Shown here one piece after another: positions 1 to 8,438 of a stretch of 20,853 nucleotides of DNA. The notes beneath the pieces are model-generated. The model worked only from the letters and a program-made list of their open reading frames with translations. It made no database searches and was not told where the DNA came from. Each line of letters begins with the position of its first letter. Within the stretch, counting starts at the first letter, position 1. Origin of the DNA: Clostridiaceae bacterium AF10-41 (lineage in GTDB: Bacteria; Bacillota; Clostridia; Clostridiales; Clostridiaceae); assembly GCA_027686065.1 (NCBI GenBank), contig JAQCTH010000063.1:1-20853 (forward strand), read 5' to 3'. Position numbers and translations under genes: made by a program.

Positions 1-1
1 A

Positions 2-169
2 ATACAAAATATATTAATTATAATGAGTCCATTTATAATAATATTCATTTTGTCTAGAAATAAAATAAATAAAGTATATGAAGGAATATTTTATCCAGTT
101 AATATAAGTATAAATACAGGAAAGAAATCAATAAATAAATATAAGAATATTAACAAAAAAACTCATTAA
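2..169 (+). CDS. C-terminal end of an unrecognised membrane protein (partial)
   Basis: An open frame enters from the left edge and runs 55 codons to a TAA. The visible part starts with a hydrophobic stretch (LIIMSPFIIIFIL, about residues 5-17), which looks like the end of a last membrane helix. A polar, lysine/asparagine-rich cytoplasmic-type tail follows. The stop codon lies inside the hairpin of a strong terminator, which supports this being a real gene end rather than a chance frame. The family cannot be recognised from this fragment. Confidence 0.45.
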   Translation: MQNILIIMSPFIIIFILSRNKINKVYEGIFYPVNISINTGKKSINKYKNINKKTH

Positions 170-190
170 ATTTTATAATGAGTTTTTTTT
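155..190 (+). terminator. Rho-independent terminator after the partial gene
   Basis: A-run plus CTCATTA (155-168) pairs with TAATGAG plus T-run (176-189) around a 7-nt loop. The 3' arm runs into eight T. It separates the partial upstream gene from the transporter gene. Confidence 0.85.
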
Positions 191-214
191 ATTAACAATA
201 ATTTAATAAAAATA

Positions 215-260
215 TTTACAAATGGAAACTTATATAATATACTGGTGTATATACAGTAGT
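215..260 (+). promoter_or_regulatory. Promoter with overlapping palindromic operator for the ECF S component
   Basis: A -35 box TTTACA (215-220) and a -10 box TATACT (238-243) are separated by exactly 17 bp. An imperfect palindrome with the perfect core TGTATATACA (ACT..TGTATATACA..AGT, 241-260) overlaps the end of the -10 and the predicted start of transcription, where a repressor would block polymerase. NiaR-type control would fit a niacin transporter, but this is inference; the regulator's clostridial consensus could not be checked. Confidence 0.6.
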
Positions 261-280
261 GTTTGAGGGGGATTTTTAAT

Positions 281-802
281 ATGGAAAGTAGAGAAAAAGT
301 AAGAAAAATGATTTATGCAGCAATATTAACAGCAATAGCTATTATAATACCTATTCAATTTGGGTTTCTAAAAATTCAGATTCCACCATTTTCAGCAACT
401 TTAGCATCACATGTACCAATGTTTTTAGCAATGCTAATATCACCTGCTGTAGCAGTATTTGTAGGAATAGGATCAGCTTTTGGTTTCTTTATTACTGCAA
501 CTCCAGAAATAGCAGCAAGAGCAGCCATGCATATAATAGTTGGATTTGTTGGAGCTAAAATAGTTCAAAAAGAAAAGAATTTTACAAAAGCAGTTGCAAT
601 TACAGGACCAATACATGGTATATTAGAAGGGCTTGCAGTTATCCCTTTTGGATTTACATATGAAAAAGTTCTAATAGTAGTTGCTCTAGGAACTTTAATA
701 CATCATTTTGTAGATGCTACAATATCTTATGTATTAGTTAAATCATTAGCTAAAGCAAGAAGAAAAGATATGTATGAAGTGTTTTCTAGTGAAGCGGCAT
801 AA
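281..802 (+). CDS. ECF transporter S component, possibly niacin-type (NiaX-like)
   Basis: A 173-aa integral membrane protein of the size and layout of energy-coupling-factor S components. These are the substrate-binding membrane subunits that work with a separate EcfT/EcfA module, none of which is in the window. About five to six hydrophobic helices are visible (for example residues 11-24, 45-70, 85-100, 117-125 and 132-152). The conserved-looking segment TLASHVPMFLAMLISP lies near residues 41-56 and resembles what I recall of niacin-type S components, but the substrate is not certain. ATG 281 is chosen because GAGGGGG (265-271) sits 9 nt upstream; a TTG at 263 would precede that ribosome site. 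The gene stands alone between two terminators and has its own promoter with an operator-like palindrome, as expected for a vitamin-repressed orphan S component. Confidence 0.75.
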   Translation: MESREKVRKMIYAAILTAIAIIIPIQFGFLKIQIPPFSATLASHVPMFLAMLISPAVAVFVGIGSAFGFFITATPEIAARAAMHIIVGFVGAKIVQKEKNFTKAVAITGPIHGILEGLAVIPFGFTYEKVLIVVALGTLIHHFVDATISYVLVKSLAKARRKDMYEVFSSEAA

Positions 803-888
803 GATTTTGCAAGGCAAAAGGATTAAAAATTAAAAATGAAGAATTAAGGAAAAAATCCTTAAGTGATTTTCAAATAAAGTATATTTTC

Positions 889-937
889 AAAATTGAATTT
901 TAAGTTTTACATTATAAAACTTAAAATTCAATTTTTT
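889..937 (+). terminator. Very long-stem terminator after the S component
   Basis: A perfect 20-bp stem (889-908 with 916-935) closes a 7-nt loop and ends in a T-run (932-937). The near symmetry of A and T runs means it could work in both directions. Just upstream, TTAAGGA (844-850) and TCCTTAA (856-862) form a smaller 7-bp hairpin that may be a second, weaker structure. Confidence 0.85.
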
Positions 938-1077
938 ATTTTTATATAAATGAAAATTAATTCAATTTTTTGTATAAGATGATTACTCGAATATATTTTA
1001 AAAAAGTGATATTATAATATTATAATTGGTAATTGTGCAGTGTGAATTGTTATTTGAAAGAAATTGGAGGAATTAAA

Positions 1078-1938
1078 GTGGAAAATGTGGAAAGTACCTC
1101 TCTTATTCTAGAAGGGGGAGGAATGAGAGGCGTTTATACAGCTGGAGTATTAGATTTATTATTAGACGAAAAAATAGATATAAAATATTGCGTAGGAGTA
1201 TCAGCAGGAGCATGTAACTGTATTTCATATATTTCAAAGCAACATAAGAGAAATTATAGAGTAAATTTAAATTATATAAATGATAGAAGATATTTAAGCT
1301 TTAGCAATTTAATTAAAACTGGATCAGCTTTTGGTATGGAGATGCTATTTAATATTATACCAAATGAATTAGAGCCATTTGATTATGAAGGATTTAAAAA
1401 GTCAGGAGTCAAATTTATAGTTGGAGCAACAAATTGTAAAACAGGTCTTCCTGAATTTTATCATATTAAAGATTTTAATGAAGATGGATATGATGCAATA
1501 AAAGCTTCTATTTCATTACCATTAGTTGCTAAAGTAATTGACTTTGATAATAAAAAGCTAATGGATGGTGGAATAGCTGCCCCAATACCAATACAAAAGG
1601 CAATAGATGATGGAATTAAAAAGCATGTTGTTATACTAACTCAGCATAAAGGATATAGAAAAGGCAAAAACAAGATGATGCCTATAATAAAAAGAAAATA
1701 TAAGAATCATCAAGGGCTTATTAATGCTATGGAAAATAGATATAAAATATATAATGAAACATTAGAGCAATTAGATAAATTAGAAGCAGAAGGAAAATGT
1801 TTTGTTATAAGGCCAAGTAGTCCTTTAGAAGTTAGTAGATTTGAAAAAGATAAAGAAAAGTTAGAAGCAATTTATAATAAGGGATACGAAGATGCAAAAA
1901 AATTATCAGTTGATTTGAAAAAGTTTCTTGAAATTTAG
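1078..1938 (+). CDS. Patatin-like phospholipase (YjjU/RssA-type)
   Basis: A 286-aa cytoplasmic lipid acyl hydrolase of the bacterial patatin family. The diagnostic elements are present in order: the oxyanion-hole loop GGGMRG (residues 13-18), the nucleophile elbow GVSAG with Ser42 (40-44), and the second catalytic residue in DGG with Asp163 (163-165). Length and the charged C-terminal half fit the short YjjU-like bacterial members. The true substrate (phospholipid, lysophospholipid or other acyl ester) cannot be read from sequence. GTG 1078 is chosen because GGAGG (1066-1070) is 7 nt upstream; an in-frame TTG at 1033 lacks such a site. AT-rich TATAAT-like boxes at 1013-1018 and 1021-1026 could serve as -10 elements, without a clear -35. 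It converges on the GNAT gene across a shared terminator and appears monocistronic. Confidence 0.88.
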   Translation: MENVESTSLILEGGGMRGVYTAGVLDLLLDEKIDIKYCVGVSAGACNCISYISKQHKRNYRVNLNYINDRRYLSFSNLIKTGSAFGMEMLFNIIPNELEPFDYEGFKKSGVKFIVGATNCKTGLPEFYHIKDFNEDGYDAIKASISLPLVAKVIDFDNKKLMDGGIAAPIPIQKAIDDGIKKHVVILTQHKGYRKGKNKMMPIIKRKYKNHQGLINAMENRYKIYNETLEQLDKLEAEGKCFVIRPSSPLEVSRFEKDKEKLEAIYNKGYEDAKKLSVDLKKFLEI

Positions 1939-2037
1939 TTAGAAGAGAAGTATATATTATCAAGTTTAAGGCTATAAAAATTATTAGAGATAAAATTTTT
2001 TGAGAATGTATAATATATTATAATATGGTTCAATGAT

Positions 2038-2067
2038 AAAAACTCCAAAATAGCCTTTGGAGTTTTT
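2038..2067. terminator. Bidirectional terminator between convergent genes
   Basis: AAAAACTCCAAA (2038-2049) pairs perfectly with TTTGGAGTTTTT (2056-2067) over a 6-nt loop. A T-run follows the stem on both strands, so it can end both the patatin transcript and the opposing acetyltransferase transcript. Confidence 0.88.
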
Positions 2068-2095
2068 ATTTAGCTTAGTTTAATGTATATTATGC

Positions 2096-2632
2096 TTATT
2101 TTGAACGCAAATAATAGTGTTCTCCTTCATATACCTTGCCTTCACTGAAGTCCATTTTTAATAATGTTTTTCGTCTTTCAACCGCTTTAGGTATTGCCTT
2201 AGTTGCAATTATATCAACCTTAAACAAATCAAAAAAATTCTCGTTACAAACACTAAATATTTCATTTAAGTTATTTTCACTTTCGTATTGAGAAGACACA
2301 TCAACTCGGAGTATTCCTGTTTTGATTTTATATTTACCAACATAACCAAACATTTCTACTGTTCCAATAGCTTTAGATAGTGATTTATCTATAATTGCAA
2401 AGCGTATAAATTCTTGTTGAGAATATGCATATATCCAAGCTCTTATGCATTGTAACATATCCTCAATTGTGTAAATACAGAAATCACCTGTACACCTATC
2501 AGAGTTAAAAAATTTTTGTGCCTTATTATCAGAATAACATTTAAGTAGCTCTTCAGAATCTTCTTCCGAAACGAGTCTTATAATAAAAGTTTCCGTTTCA
2601 AAAGTAGGACATATTTTGTATGGGTCTTGCAT
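2096..2632 (-). CDS. GNAT-family N-acetyltransferase (RimJ/RimL-like)
   Basis: A 178-aa protein with the shape of the RimJ/RimL branch of GNAT acetyltransferases. It opens with the typical strand TETFIIRLVSEEDSEELLKCY (about residues 12-32), has a central strand pair around FAIIDKSLSKAIGTVEMFGY (79-98), and ends with a helix-strand segment after IIATKAIPKAVERRKTLLKM where the family binds acetyl-CoA and positions the acceptor. The usual Q/RxxGxG/A pyrophosphate loop is not clearly visible, so the domain call is by overall pattern. The acceptor substrate is unknown. ATG at 2632 is chosen because GAGGAGG lies 6 nt upstream on the minus strand; a start five codons earlier would overlap that site. 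It is a lone gene, divergent from sbcD. Confidence 0.72.
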   Translation of the reverse strand: MQDPYKICPTFETETFIIRLVSEEDSEELLKCYSDNKAQKFFNSDRCTGDFCIYTIEDMLQCIRAWIYAYSQQEFIRFAIIDKSLSKAIGTVEMFGYVGKYKIKTGILRVDVSSQYESENNLNEIFSVCNENFFDLFKVDIIATKAIPKAVERRKTLLKMDFSEGKVYEGEHYYLRSK

Positions 2633-2880
2633 AAAAATCCTCCTCATAATGTAAATAATATAACTTATAATTTAATTATATAACATAAGAAATCAATAAA
2701 ACCATAATAAAATTTTCATATTCATAGCTGTAATACTATATTTAAAGATATCTTTTGTCTCTACAGAAAATAAATGAAAATTATAAATTCACAATAAGTT
2801 ATTAATTATTATTCGTAAATTATTAATTAACATAAATGTGATATAATTACCTATATTATGTAAATATTTGAGGTGATATT
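2633..2880 (+). promoter_or_regulatory. Divergent intergenic region with sbcDC -10 box
   Basis: This AT-rich 248-bp gap carries a TATAAT (2842-2847) 33 nt before sbcD and no convincing -35 at the right distance. The sbcD ribosome site GAGGTGAT (2870-2877) follows. No hairpin or operator-like repeat was convincing. Confidence 0.35.
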
Positions 2881-4050
2881 ATGAAAATTTTTCATATGGG
2901 AGATTGGCATATAGGAAAGCTTGTTAATGGATTTTATATGACAGAAGATCAAGAATTTATAATAAATCAAATTTATGAAGCAATTGAAAAGAAAAAACCA
3001 GATGTTGTTATAATTGCAGGTGATTTATACGATAGGTCAGTTCCACCAGTTCATGCTGTTGAACTATTAAATAAAACTATGAGAAAAATAGTTAAGGATT
3101 TAAATACTAAGGTAATAGCTTTAGCAGGAAATCATGATAGCAATGAAAGAGTTGAATTTGCAAGTTCATTATTATGTGATAGTGGGCTATATATAACTGG
3201 GAATTTAAAAAGAAAAATAGAGAAAATAGTTTTAGAAGATGAGCATGGGAAAGTTAATTTTTACCCAATACCATATGCAGATGTACCTGTTGTTAGAGAC
3301 TTATTTGAAGATGAAAATATAAAAAATCATGATTTGGCTATGCAAAAAATAATTTCCGAAATATTAAATGATTTTAATGAAGATGAAAGAAATATTGCAG
3401 TTGCTCATGGTTATGTAACTCAAATGAAAGAAGATAACTTTGAAACTTTAGAAGAAAGTGATTCAGAAAAGCCTCTTTCTATAGGTGGAACTGAATATAT
3501 TAATTCAAAGCATTTTGAAAAGTTTAATTATACAGCACTTGGACATTTGCACGGGCCTCAAAAGGTTGGAAGCGATAAAATAAGATATTCAGGTTCACTT
3601 ATGAAATATTCATTTTCAGAAGTAAATCAAAAAAAAGGTATAACAATTGTAGATATAAATGAAAAGGGAGATATAGAGTTAGAAATTTATAACTTAAAAC
3701 CTAGAAGAGATTTTAGAATAAAAACTGGAACATTAGAGGAAATTATTAAAGGTTTTGATAATTCATCTGAAAATTATGAGGATTATATTAAGGTGATACT
3801 TAAAGATAAAGGTGAGCTTTTAGACCCAATGGCAAAGCTTAGAAGTATATATCCTAATGTTATGGAACTTACTAGAGAAGAAAGAGTTTCACGAAATAGT
3901 AGTAGGAATGTAGCAACTAATATAAAAGAAAAATCTAAAATAACTTTATTTAAGAATTTTTATGAAGATATAATGGATGAAGGTTGTAGTGAAGATGAGA
4001 TAAAAATTATAGAAAAAATAATAGAATGTGCAGAAAAGGGGGGAGAGTAA
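2881..4050 (+). CDS. sbcD: Exonuclease SbcCD, subunit D (Mre11-like nuclease)
   Basis: A 389-aa metallophosphoesterase, the nuclease half of the SbcCD complex that trims hairpins and protein-blocked double-strand ends during DNA repair. All Mre11/SbcD metal-binding motifs are visible: GDWHIG (D8, H10), GDLYDR (D48), GNHDS (N84, H85), AHG (H176) and GHLHGP (H222, H224). The C-terminal part after about residue 280 is the capping/SbcC-contact domain, and length is normal for the family. The start ATG has GAGGTGAT just upstream. It is immediately followed by sbcC with a 1-nt gap, the classical two-gene operon, so the subunits are probably made in a coupled fashion. Confidence 0.96.
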   Translation: MKIFHMGDWHIGKLVNGFYMTEDQEFIINQIYEAIEKKKPDVVIIAGDLYDRSVPPVHAVELLNKTMRKIVKDLNTKVIALAGNHDSNERVEFASSLLCDSGLYITGNLKRKIEKIVLEDEHGKVNFYPIPYADVPVVRDLFEDENIKNHDLAMQKIISEILNDFNEDERNIAVAHGYVTQMKEDNFETLEESDSEKPLSIGGTEYINSKHFEKFNYTALGHLHGPQKVGSDKIRYSGSLMKYSFSEVNQKKGITIVDINEKGDIELEIYNLKPRRDFRIKTGTLEEIIKGFDNSSENYEDYIKVILKDKGELLDPMAKLRSIYPNVMELTREERVSRNSSRNVATNIKEKSKITLFKNFYEDIMDEGCSEDEIKIIEKIIECAEKGGE

Positions 4051-4051
4051 G

Positions 4052-7000
4052 GTGAAGATAAGAAAACTAGTAATAACAGGTTTTGGACCATATGCAGAAA
4101 AACAAGAATTAGATTTTGAAGCAAACCTTGATGGTAAAAATATGTTTGTTATTACAGGTAATACGGGAGCAGGAAAAACTACAATTTTTGATGCCATAAA
4201 TTTTGCTTTATATGGAGAAGCAAGTGGTAGTGAAAGAGATGGTAAAAATTTAAGAAGCGACTTTGCCGATAAATCAACTCCAACTGAAGTAGAACTGTGG
4301 TTTTCACTTAGAAATAAAGATTATTATATAAAAAGATCACCACAATACTTCAGAGCTAAGCAAAGAGGTGATGGATTTACAGAAAGTAAGCCTTCTGCTG
4401 AAATTAAAATTGGAGACAAAACAGTAACAGGACCAAAGGAAGTTACTAAATTAGTTGAAGAAATATTAGGAATTACATGCGAACAATTTAAACAATTAGT
4501 TATGATTCCACAAGGTGAATTCAAAAAGTTATTAAATTCAGATAGTGATAAGAAAGAAGAGATCTTTAGAAAAATCTTTGGAACTAAAGTTTTTTCAGAT
4601 ATACAACAAAATATAAAAATAGAAGCGAATAATCTTAAAAAGTCTATAGAGCAAATACAAAGAGATAGAGAAAATAGAGTAAAATCATTTTTATGTAGAG
4701 AAGATGATGATGAACTAAGAAGAATTATAAATGCTAAGGATTTGAATATAGAATTAATACTTTCAAAGTTTGAAGATGCAGTAAATAAAGATGAAGCTGA
4801 AGAAGATTTAATAAAGAAGAATTTAAAAGATATAAATTTAGAAATTAATAATATCTCAAAAGAGTTAGTTTTAGCCAATGATATAAATAAAAAAATAGAT
4901 AATTTAGAAAAGTATAAATTAGACTTAGATAAATTAACTTTATTAAAGGATGAATATAAAACTAAAAGTATAAAATTAGAGAATGGTAAAAAAGCTGTAA
5001 CAACCTTAAGTTTTGAAGATAAATATAGAGAAAAGAAAATAGCATTACTTAGAGCTGAAGAAGCCTTAAAAAAAAGTATAGAAGATTTAGAGAAATATAA
5101 AAAACAATTTGAAAATGCAGAAAGAAATTTAAAAATAGAAAATGAAAAAGAAGAATTAAAAAATGATTTAAGAAAAAAACTTGATGAAATTGAGAAATTA
5201 AAAGAAAAATCATTAAACTATCAAAGTAATAAAGAAAAGCTTTATAAACTAAAAAAAGAATCACAACATATTATTGAAAGAATTAAACAAATTGATGTGG
5301 ATAGAAATAAGAATAATGATTTAATAAAATCATTATTAGAAGAATTAGAAAGTATTAATAAATTAAAAGAAGAAAAAAATACACTATCTATAGAAGAAAT
5401 AGCTAATACCTCTAAACAAGAAAAACTTAATAAACTTTTAAGCTCATTAGAAAAGTATAAATTAGAAAGTCAAAGACATTTAAAGGGAACAGAATTTTAT
5501 GAAAAAGCAGATAAAGAATATAAAGAAAAGAAAAACAATTATGAGAAATTAGAAGAAACTTTTAGAAGAAACCAAGCAGGGATATTGGCTAAAGATTTAA
5601 TGGAAGGGGAAAGCTGTCCAGTTTGTGGATCTATTCATCATCCAAAGCTTGCAGTTATTGAAGCTGATAGTATAAATGAAGCAGCTGTAAAAGAAGCAAA
5701 GGTATTAGTTGATAAGCTGTATGAAAAAAGAGAATCTTATTATAGGGAACTTACTAAAATCCAATCAGAAATAAATTCACTTAAAGATGAAGCTATAAAA
5801 CCTATATTTATAGAAATATTTAGTGAAGAAAATCTTGAAGATAATGTTGAAATATCTATAGATAAGGTTAGTACTAAAATTAAGAATAATAATAATAATT
5901 TAAATAAAATAATTAAAAGAAAACAAGACATAGAAAAAATAGTATTATTAGAATCATCTAAATTAAAGCAAAAGCAAGACATAGAAAAATATACTGAAGA
6001 ATTAAGAGTTGAGCTAGAAAATAGGAATAAGGAACTATTATCAAAAGAAGGTGAAGTGAAAGCTCAAGAAGTAAACTTACAAAATATAGTTAATGAATTT
6101 AAAGGAGCAATAAGAAGTGTTGATGAGTTAGAAGAAGAACAAAGCAAGATAAATAGGAACCTTGAAAAGTTAAAAGAAGACTATTTAAAGGCAGAGAAGG
6201 AATTTAACAAGATTAAAACTATTTATGATAAAGAAAATGGAAATAATAATTCATTAGAATTAATGGTTAAAAATTCAAAGATAGAATTAGATGAAGCTTT
6301 GAAATTATTTAAAGAAAAAGTCTTACAATTAGGCTTTAAAGATTATAATGATTATTCTTTAAGTAGGATGACAGAAATAGAAATAGATAGATTGGAAAAG
6401 GATATAAGTAAGTTTAATATTGAATTATCAAATGCTGAAAAAATTTATAATTTGTCTTTAGAAGAATGTAAGAATTTAAATAAGATTGACATAAGAAATA
6501 TAGAAGAGATTTTGGAAGTTAAAAATAATGAGAGAATTAACTTAGAAAAATCTGAAAAGGAGATTTACTTAAGAATAAGCCAAAATAAAAAGATTATTGG
6601 AGAATGTATTAATTATACTAAATTAATACAGCAAGATGAAGAACGATACAAGACAGTAGGTAAACTTGCAAAAGTAATCAATGGAGATAACCCAAGAAAA
6701 ATAAGTTTTGAAAGATATGTTTTAGCGGCTTATTTTGAAGATATAATTGAAGCAGCTAATATAAGATTTTCACAAATGACTTGCAATAGATTTGAGCTTT
6801 TAAGAAAAGAAGAGTTAGGGGATAAGCGAAAGGGTCAAGGATTAGATTTAGAGGTATTTGATAACTATACAGGTAAATCTAGAGATATAAAAACCTTATC
6901 TGGAGGAGAATCTTTTAAAGCATCATTATCTATGGCTTTAGGACTTGCAGATGTAGTGCAAAGTTATTCAGGGGGCATCCAATTAGATACTATGTTTATA

Positions 7001-7186
7001 GATGAAGGCTTCGGAACCCTAGATCCAGAGTCCTTAGATTCAGCTATTGAATGCTTAATAGACTTACAAGATGATGGAAGAATTGTTGGAGTAATTTCTC
7101 ACGTTCAAGAATTAAAAGATAGAATAGAAACTAAACTTGAAGTAAGCTCCACAAATAAAGGAAGTAAAGCTGTTTTCAAAGTTTAA
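4052..7186 (+). CDS. sbcC: Exonuclease SbcCD, subunit C (Rad50-like ATPase)
   Basis: A 1044-aa SMC/Rad50-type ATPase that holds and remodels DNA ends for SbcD. Walker A GNTGAGKT is at residues 36-43. Long lysine/glutamate-rich coiled-coil arms run from about 175 to 500 and from about 540 to 860. They meet at a zinc-hook CPVC (522-525) followed by HHP. The ABC signature LSGGES is at 949-954 and Walker B is in MFIDEGFGTLD with D984/E985. Every functional element is intact and length is typical. GTG 4052 is chosen because the G-run GGGGGGAG (4038-4045) is 6 nt upstream and the protein then begins MKIRKL, the standard family N terminus; a GTG at 4028 lies before that site. No clear terminator is seen directly downstream. 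Confidence 0.96.
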   Translation: MKIRKLVITGFGPYAEKQELDFEANLDGKNMFVITGNTGAGKTTIFDAINFALYGEASGSERDGKNLRSDFADKSTPTEVELWFSLRNKDYYIKRSPQYFRAKQRGDGFTESKPSAEIKIGDKTVTGPKEVTKLVEEILGITCEQFKQLVMIPQGEFKKLLNSDSDKKEEIFRKIFGTKVFSDIQQNIKIEANNLKKSIEQIQRDRENRVKSFLCREDDDELRRIINAKDLNIELILSKFEDAVNKDEAEEDLIKKNLKDINLEINNISKELVLANDINKKIDNLEKYKLDLDKLTLLKDEYKTKSIKLENGKKAVTTLSFEDKYREKKIALLRAEEALKKSIEDLEKYKKQFENAERNLKIENEKEELKNDLRKKLDEIEKLKEKSLNYQSNKEKLYKLKKESQHIIERIKQIDVDRNKNNDLIKSLLEELESINKLKEEKNTLSIEEIANTSKQEKLNKLLSSLEKYKLESQRHLKGTEFYEKADKEYKEKKNNYEKLEETFRRNQAGILAKDLMEGESCPVCGSIHHPKLAVIEADSINEAAVKEAKVLVDKLYEKRESYYRELTKIQSEINSLKDEAIKPIFIEIFSEENLEDNVEISIDKVSTKIKNNNNNLNKIIKRKQDIEKIVLLESSKLKQKQDIEKYTEELRVELENRNKELLSKEGEVKAQEVNLQNIVNEFKGAIRSVDELEEEQSKINRNLEKLKEDYLKAEKEFNKIKTIYDKENGNNNSLELMVKNSKIELDEALKLFKEKVLQLGFKDYNDYSLSRMTEIEIDRLEKDISKFNIELSNAEKIYNLSLEECKNLNKIDIRNIEEILEVKNNERINLEKSEKEIYLRISQNKKIIGECINYTKLIQQDEERYKTVGKLAKVINGDNPRKISFERYVLAAYFEDIIEAANIRFSQMTCNRFELLRKEELGDKRKGQGLDLEVFDNYTGKSRDIKTLSGGESFKASLSMALGLADVVQSYSGGIQLDTMFIDEGFGTLDPESLDSAIECLIDLQDDGRIVGVISHVQELKDRIETKLEVSSTNKGSKAVFKV

Positions 7187-7351
7187 TAATAGAAAGATTT
7201 ATTTTGGAAGCAAAATACTGAAAATAGCTATTGAAAATTTAAACAAACAAATCAGACTTTAACAACACTTAACCATAGTTTTTAAAGATGTATATTGATT
7301 TTTCTACCTAAACAATACCAACTTAAAATTATATTAACCTCATAAATACTA

Positions 7352-7379
7352 TTGATAATTTTACCATTTGTTATATTAT
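7352..7379 (+). promoter_or_regulatory. Promoter of the 179-aa hypothetical gene
   Basis: TTGATA (7352-7357) and TATTAT (7374-7379) are 16 bp apart and stand 35 nt before the gene. The rest of the 227-bp gap after sbcC (7187-7413) shows nothing else recognisable. Confidence 0.5.
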
Positions 7380-7413
7380 TATATATATATAACAAATTAG
7401 AAGGGGTTTTTTT

Positions 7414-7953
7414 ATGTCTGAAAAAAGTAAAACACAAAAATTTCTTGATTATCATCAAAACCTTAATGAAGCTTTAAAGAATGGCAAAGTAACTTGTATC
7501 ATTAAAATCGGCGAAGATTTTTTTCCACAATCTATTTCAACAACTATGGCACCTTGTGTTTGTCAATTTACAGAAGACGAAATAATATTTAATTCATGCA
7601 ATACCGGTTCATTATTTTGGAAAAAAACCATTAAATTTGTAAAAGGGGTACCCTACTCAGATATATCTAATATAATTATATCTGTTAATAGAAAACTTAA
7701 CGCAGTTTTAGGTGTTTTCCCTACTTATTTTTATTATTTAGAATTAAATATATTATTAAAAAACAACGAAAGATTTATATTAGAATGTAATGCTTTTGAG
7801 GAAATACCTGAACTTATTAAAATATTAACTATAAACAATATTGAATTTATAGATAAGTTTAATCTTAGTGATATTTTAAATAGTATACCAGAACATGAAT
7901 TCAACGAATATCTGCATAACAATTTCGACAATATGATTAACAAAGTTAATTAA
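7414..7953 (+). CDS. Hypothetical protein, possible PH-like fold
   Basis: A 179-aa soluble protein that I do not recognise. It has a polar N-terminal helix (about 1-24). A strand-rich middle follows (about 25-125), alternating short hydrophobic strands with charged turns, for example VTCIIKIGED, DEIIFNSCN, FVKGVPYSDISNIIISVN, YYLELNILLKNNERFILEC. It closes with a helix EEIPELIKILTI and a helical tail. Strands that measure a level and a Y-S-D-I segment before a repeat strand are reminiscent of bacterial PH/GRAM-like domains, but that is only a fold guess. There is no signal peptide or membrane helix. AGAAGGGG (7399-7406) precedes the ATG. It has its own promoter and terminator, so it is a single-gene unit. 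Confidence 0.7.
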   Translation: MSEKSKTQKFLDYHQNLNEALKNGKVTCIIKIGEDFFPQSISTTMAPCVCQFTEDEIIFNSCNTGSLFWKKTIKFVKGVPYSDISNIIISVNRKLNAVLGVFPTYFYYLELNILLKNNERFILECNAFEEIPELIKILTINNIEFIDKFNLSDILNSIPEHEFNEYLHNNFDNMINKVN

Positions 7954-7995
7954 CCTATTTAAAAACAGTGATAAAATATATTTAATTTTATACCT

Positions 7996-8031
7996 AAAAA
8001 TGAACGTCTAAATGTTGGCCGTTCATTTTTT
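7996..8031 (+). terminator. Terminator after the hypothetical gene
   Basis: AAAAATGAACG (7996-8006) pairs with CGTTCATTTTT (8020-8030) over a 13-nt loop and ends in six T. Beyond it, 8040-8153 is AT-rich with nothing recognisable. Confidence 0.8.
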
Positions 8032-8153
8032 GAGTTTTAGTAAAATTAAATTTATCATAAGACAAGTTATACATTTCCCCATTACTTTGATCTTCTGCCT
8101 ATTAATTTTCAATTCTTAATTCCATTAAATATTTTATAGCTAATATGATTTGA

Positions 8154-8315
8154 TGTCCATTATTACCTAGTAATATACCAAGAACAGCTCATTACAGAAA
8201 TAATTATTGGGAAGTATATAGTAATAAATTAAAAAGAAAGGTATGTCTTTTTAGTAACCTAGAATATGTTAAATCTATAGGTCTAATGTTAATAGAAGGG
8301 TTAATAAAAGAGTAA
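8154..8315 (+). pseudogene. Start-less coding remnant, weakly TnsA-endonuclease-like
   Basis: From just after a TGA at 8151 to a TAA at 8313 there is a 53-codon open stretch with no usable start codon or ribosome site at its head. Its product looks protein-like rather than random: RTAHYRNNYWEVYSNKLKRK followed by VCLFSNLEY, then a hydrophobic helix and a stop. The YWEVYSxKLKRKVxLxSxLEY pattern resembles, from memory, the start of some TnsA-type transposon endonucleases. That match is unconfirmed and the piece is short. If right, it is the debris of a Tn7-like insertion; otherwise it is an unidentified gene fragment. Confidence 0.35.
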
Positions 8316-8327
8316 ATTTTGTGCTAA

Positions 8328-8369
8328 AATATTAGTAGGCAATTAATATATTTAATATCTACTAATATT
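8328..8369. repeat. Perfect 11-bp inverted repeat
   Basis: AATATTAGTAG (8328-8338) and CTACTAATATT (8359-8369) are exact inverted copies around a 20-bp AT-rich loop. No U-run follows on either strand, so it does not read as a standard terminator. It sits just after the coding remnant and could be a transposon-end relic or a transcript hairpin. Confidence 0.6.
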
Positions 8370-8402
8370 AGATATGCAGCTTAGGATTGTATTCGAAATT
8401 AT

Positions 8403-8438
8403 ATAAAAATCGGAAAGCTAATACATAGCATTAACTTT
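8403..8438 (-). terminator. Probable terminator of the AraC-family gene
   Basis: On the minus strand AAAGTTAAT pairs with ATTAGCTTT (8438-8430 with 8422-8414, one G-U pair), and a T-run follows after CCGA. The hairpin overlaps the regulator's stop codon. Confidence 0.55.

Noticed and set aside
822..862. AT-rich stretch with 7-bp hairpin after the S-component gene as a mobile repeat
   Set aside because: Resembles common clostridial intergenic AT-rich sequence, but only one copy is in the window, so no repeat family can be shown.
5880..5905. AAT trinucleotide tract as a functional microsatellite
   Set aside because: Short asparagine codon run within the sbcC coiled coil; usual for this AT-rich codon usage.
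4324..5982. Long minus-strand frames opposite sbcC (4324-4878, 5049-5264, 5740-5982)
   Set aside because: They are low-complexity Phe/Leu/Ser-rich mirror frames of the lysine/glutamate-rich coiled coil, without ribosome sites or promoters.
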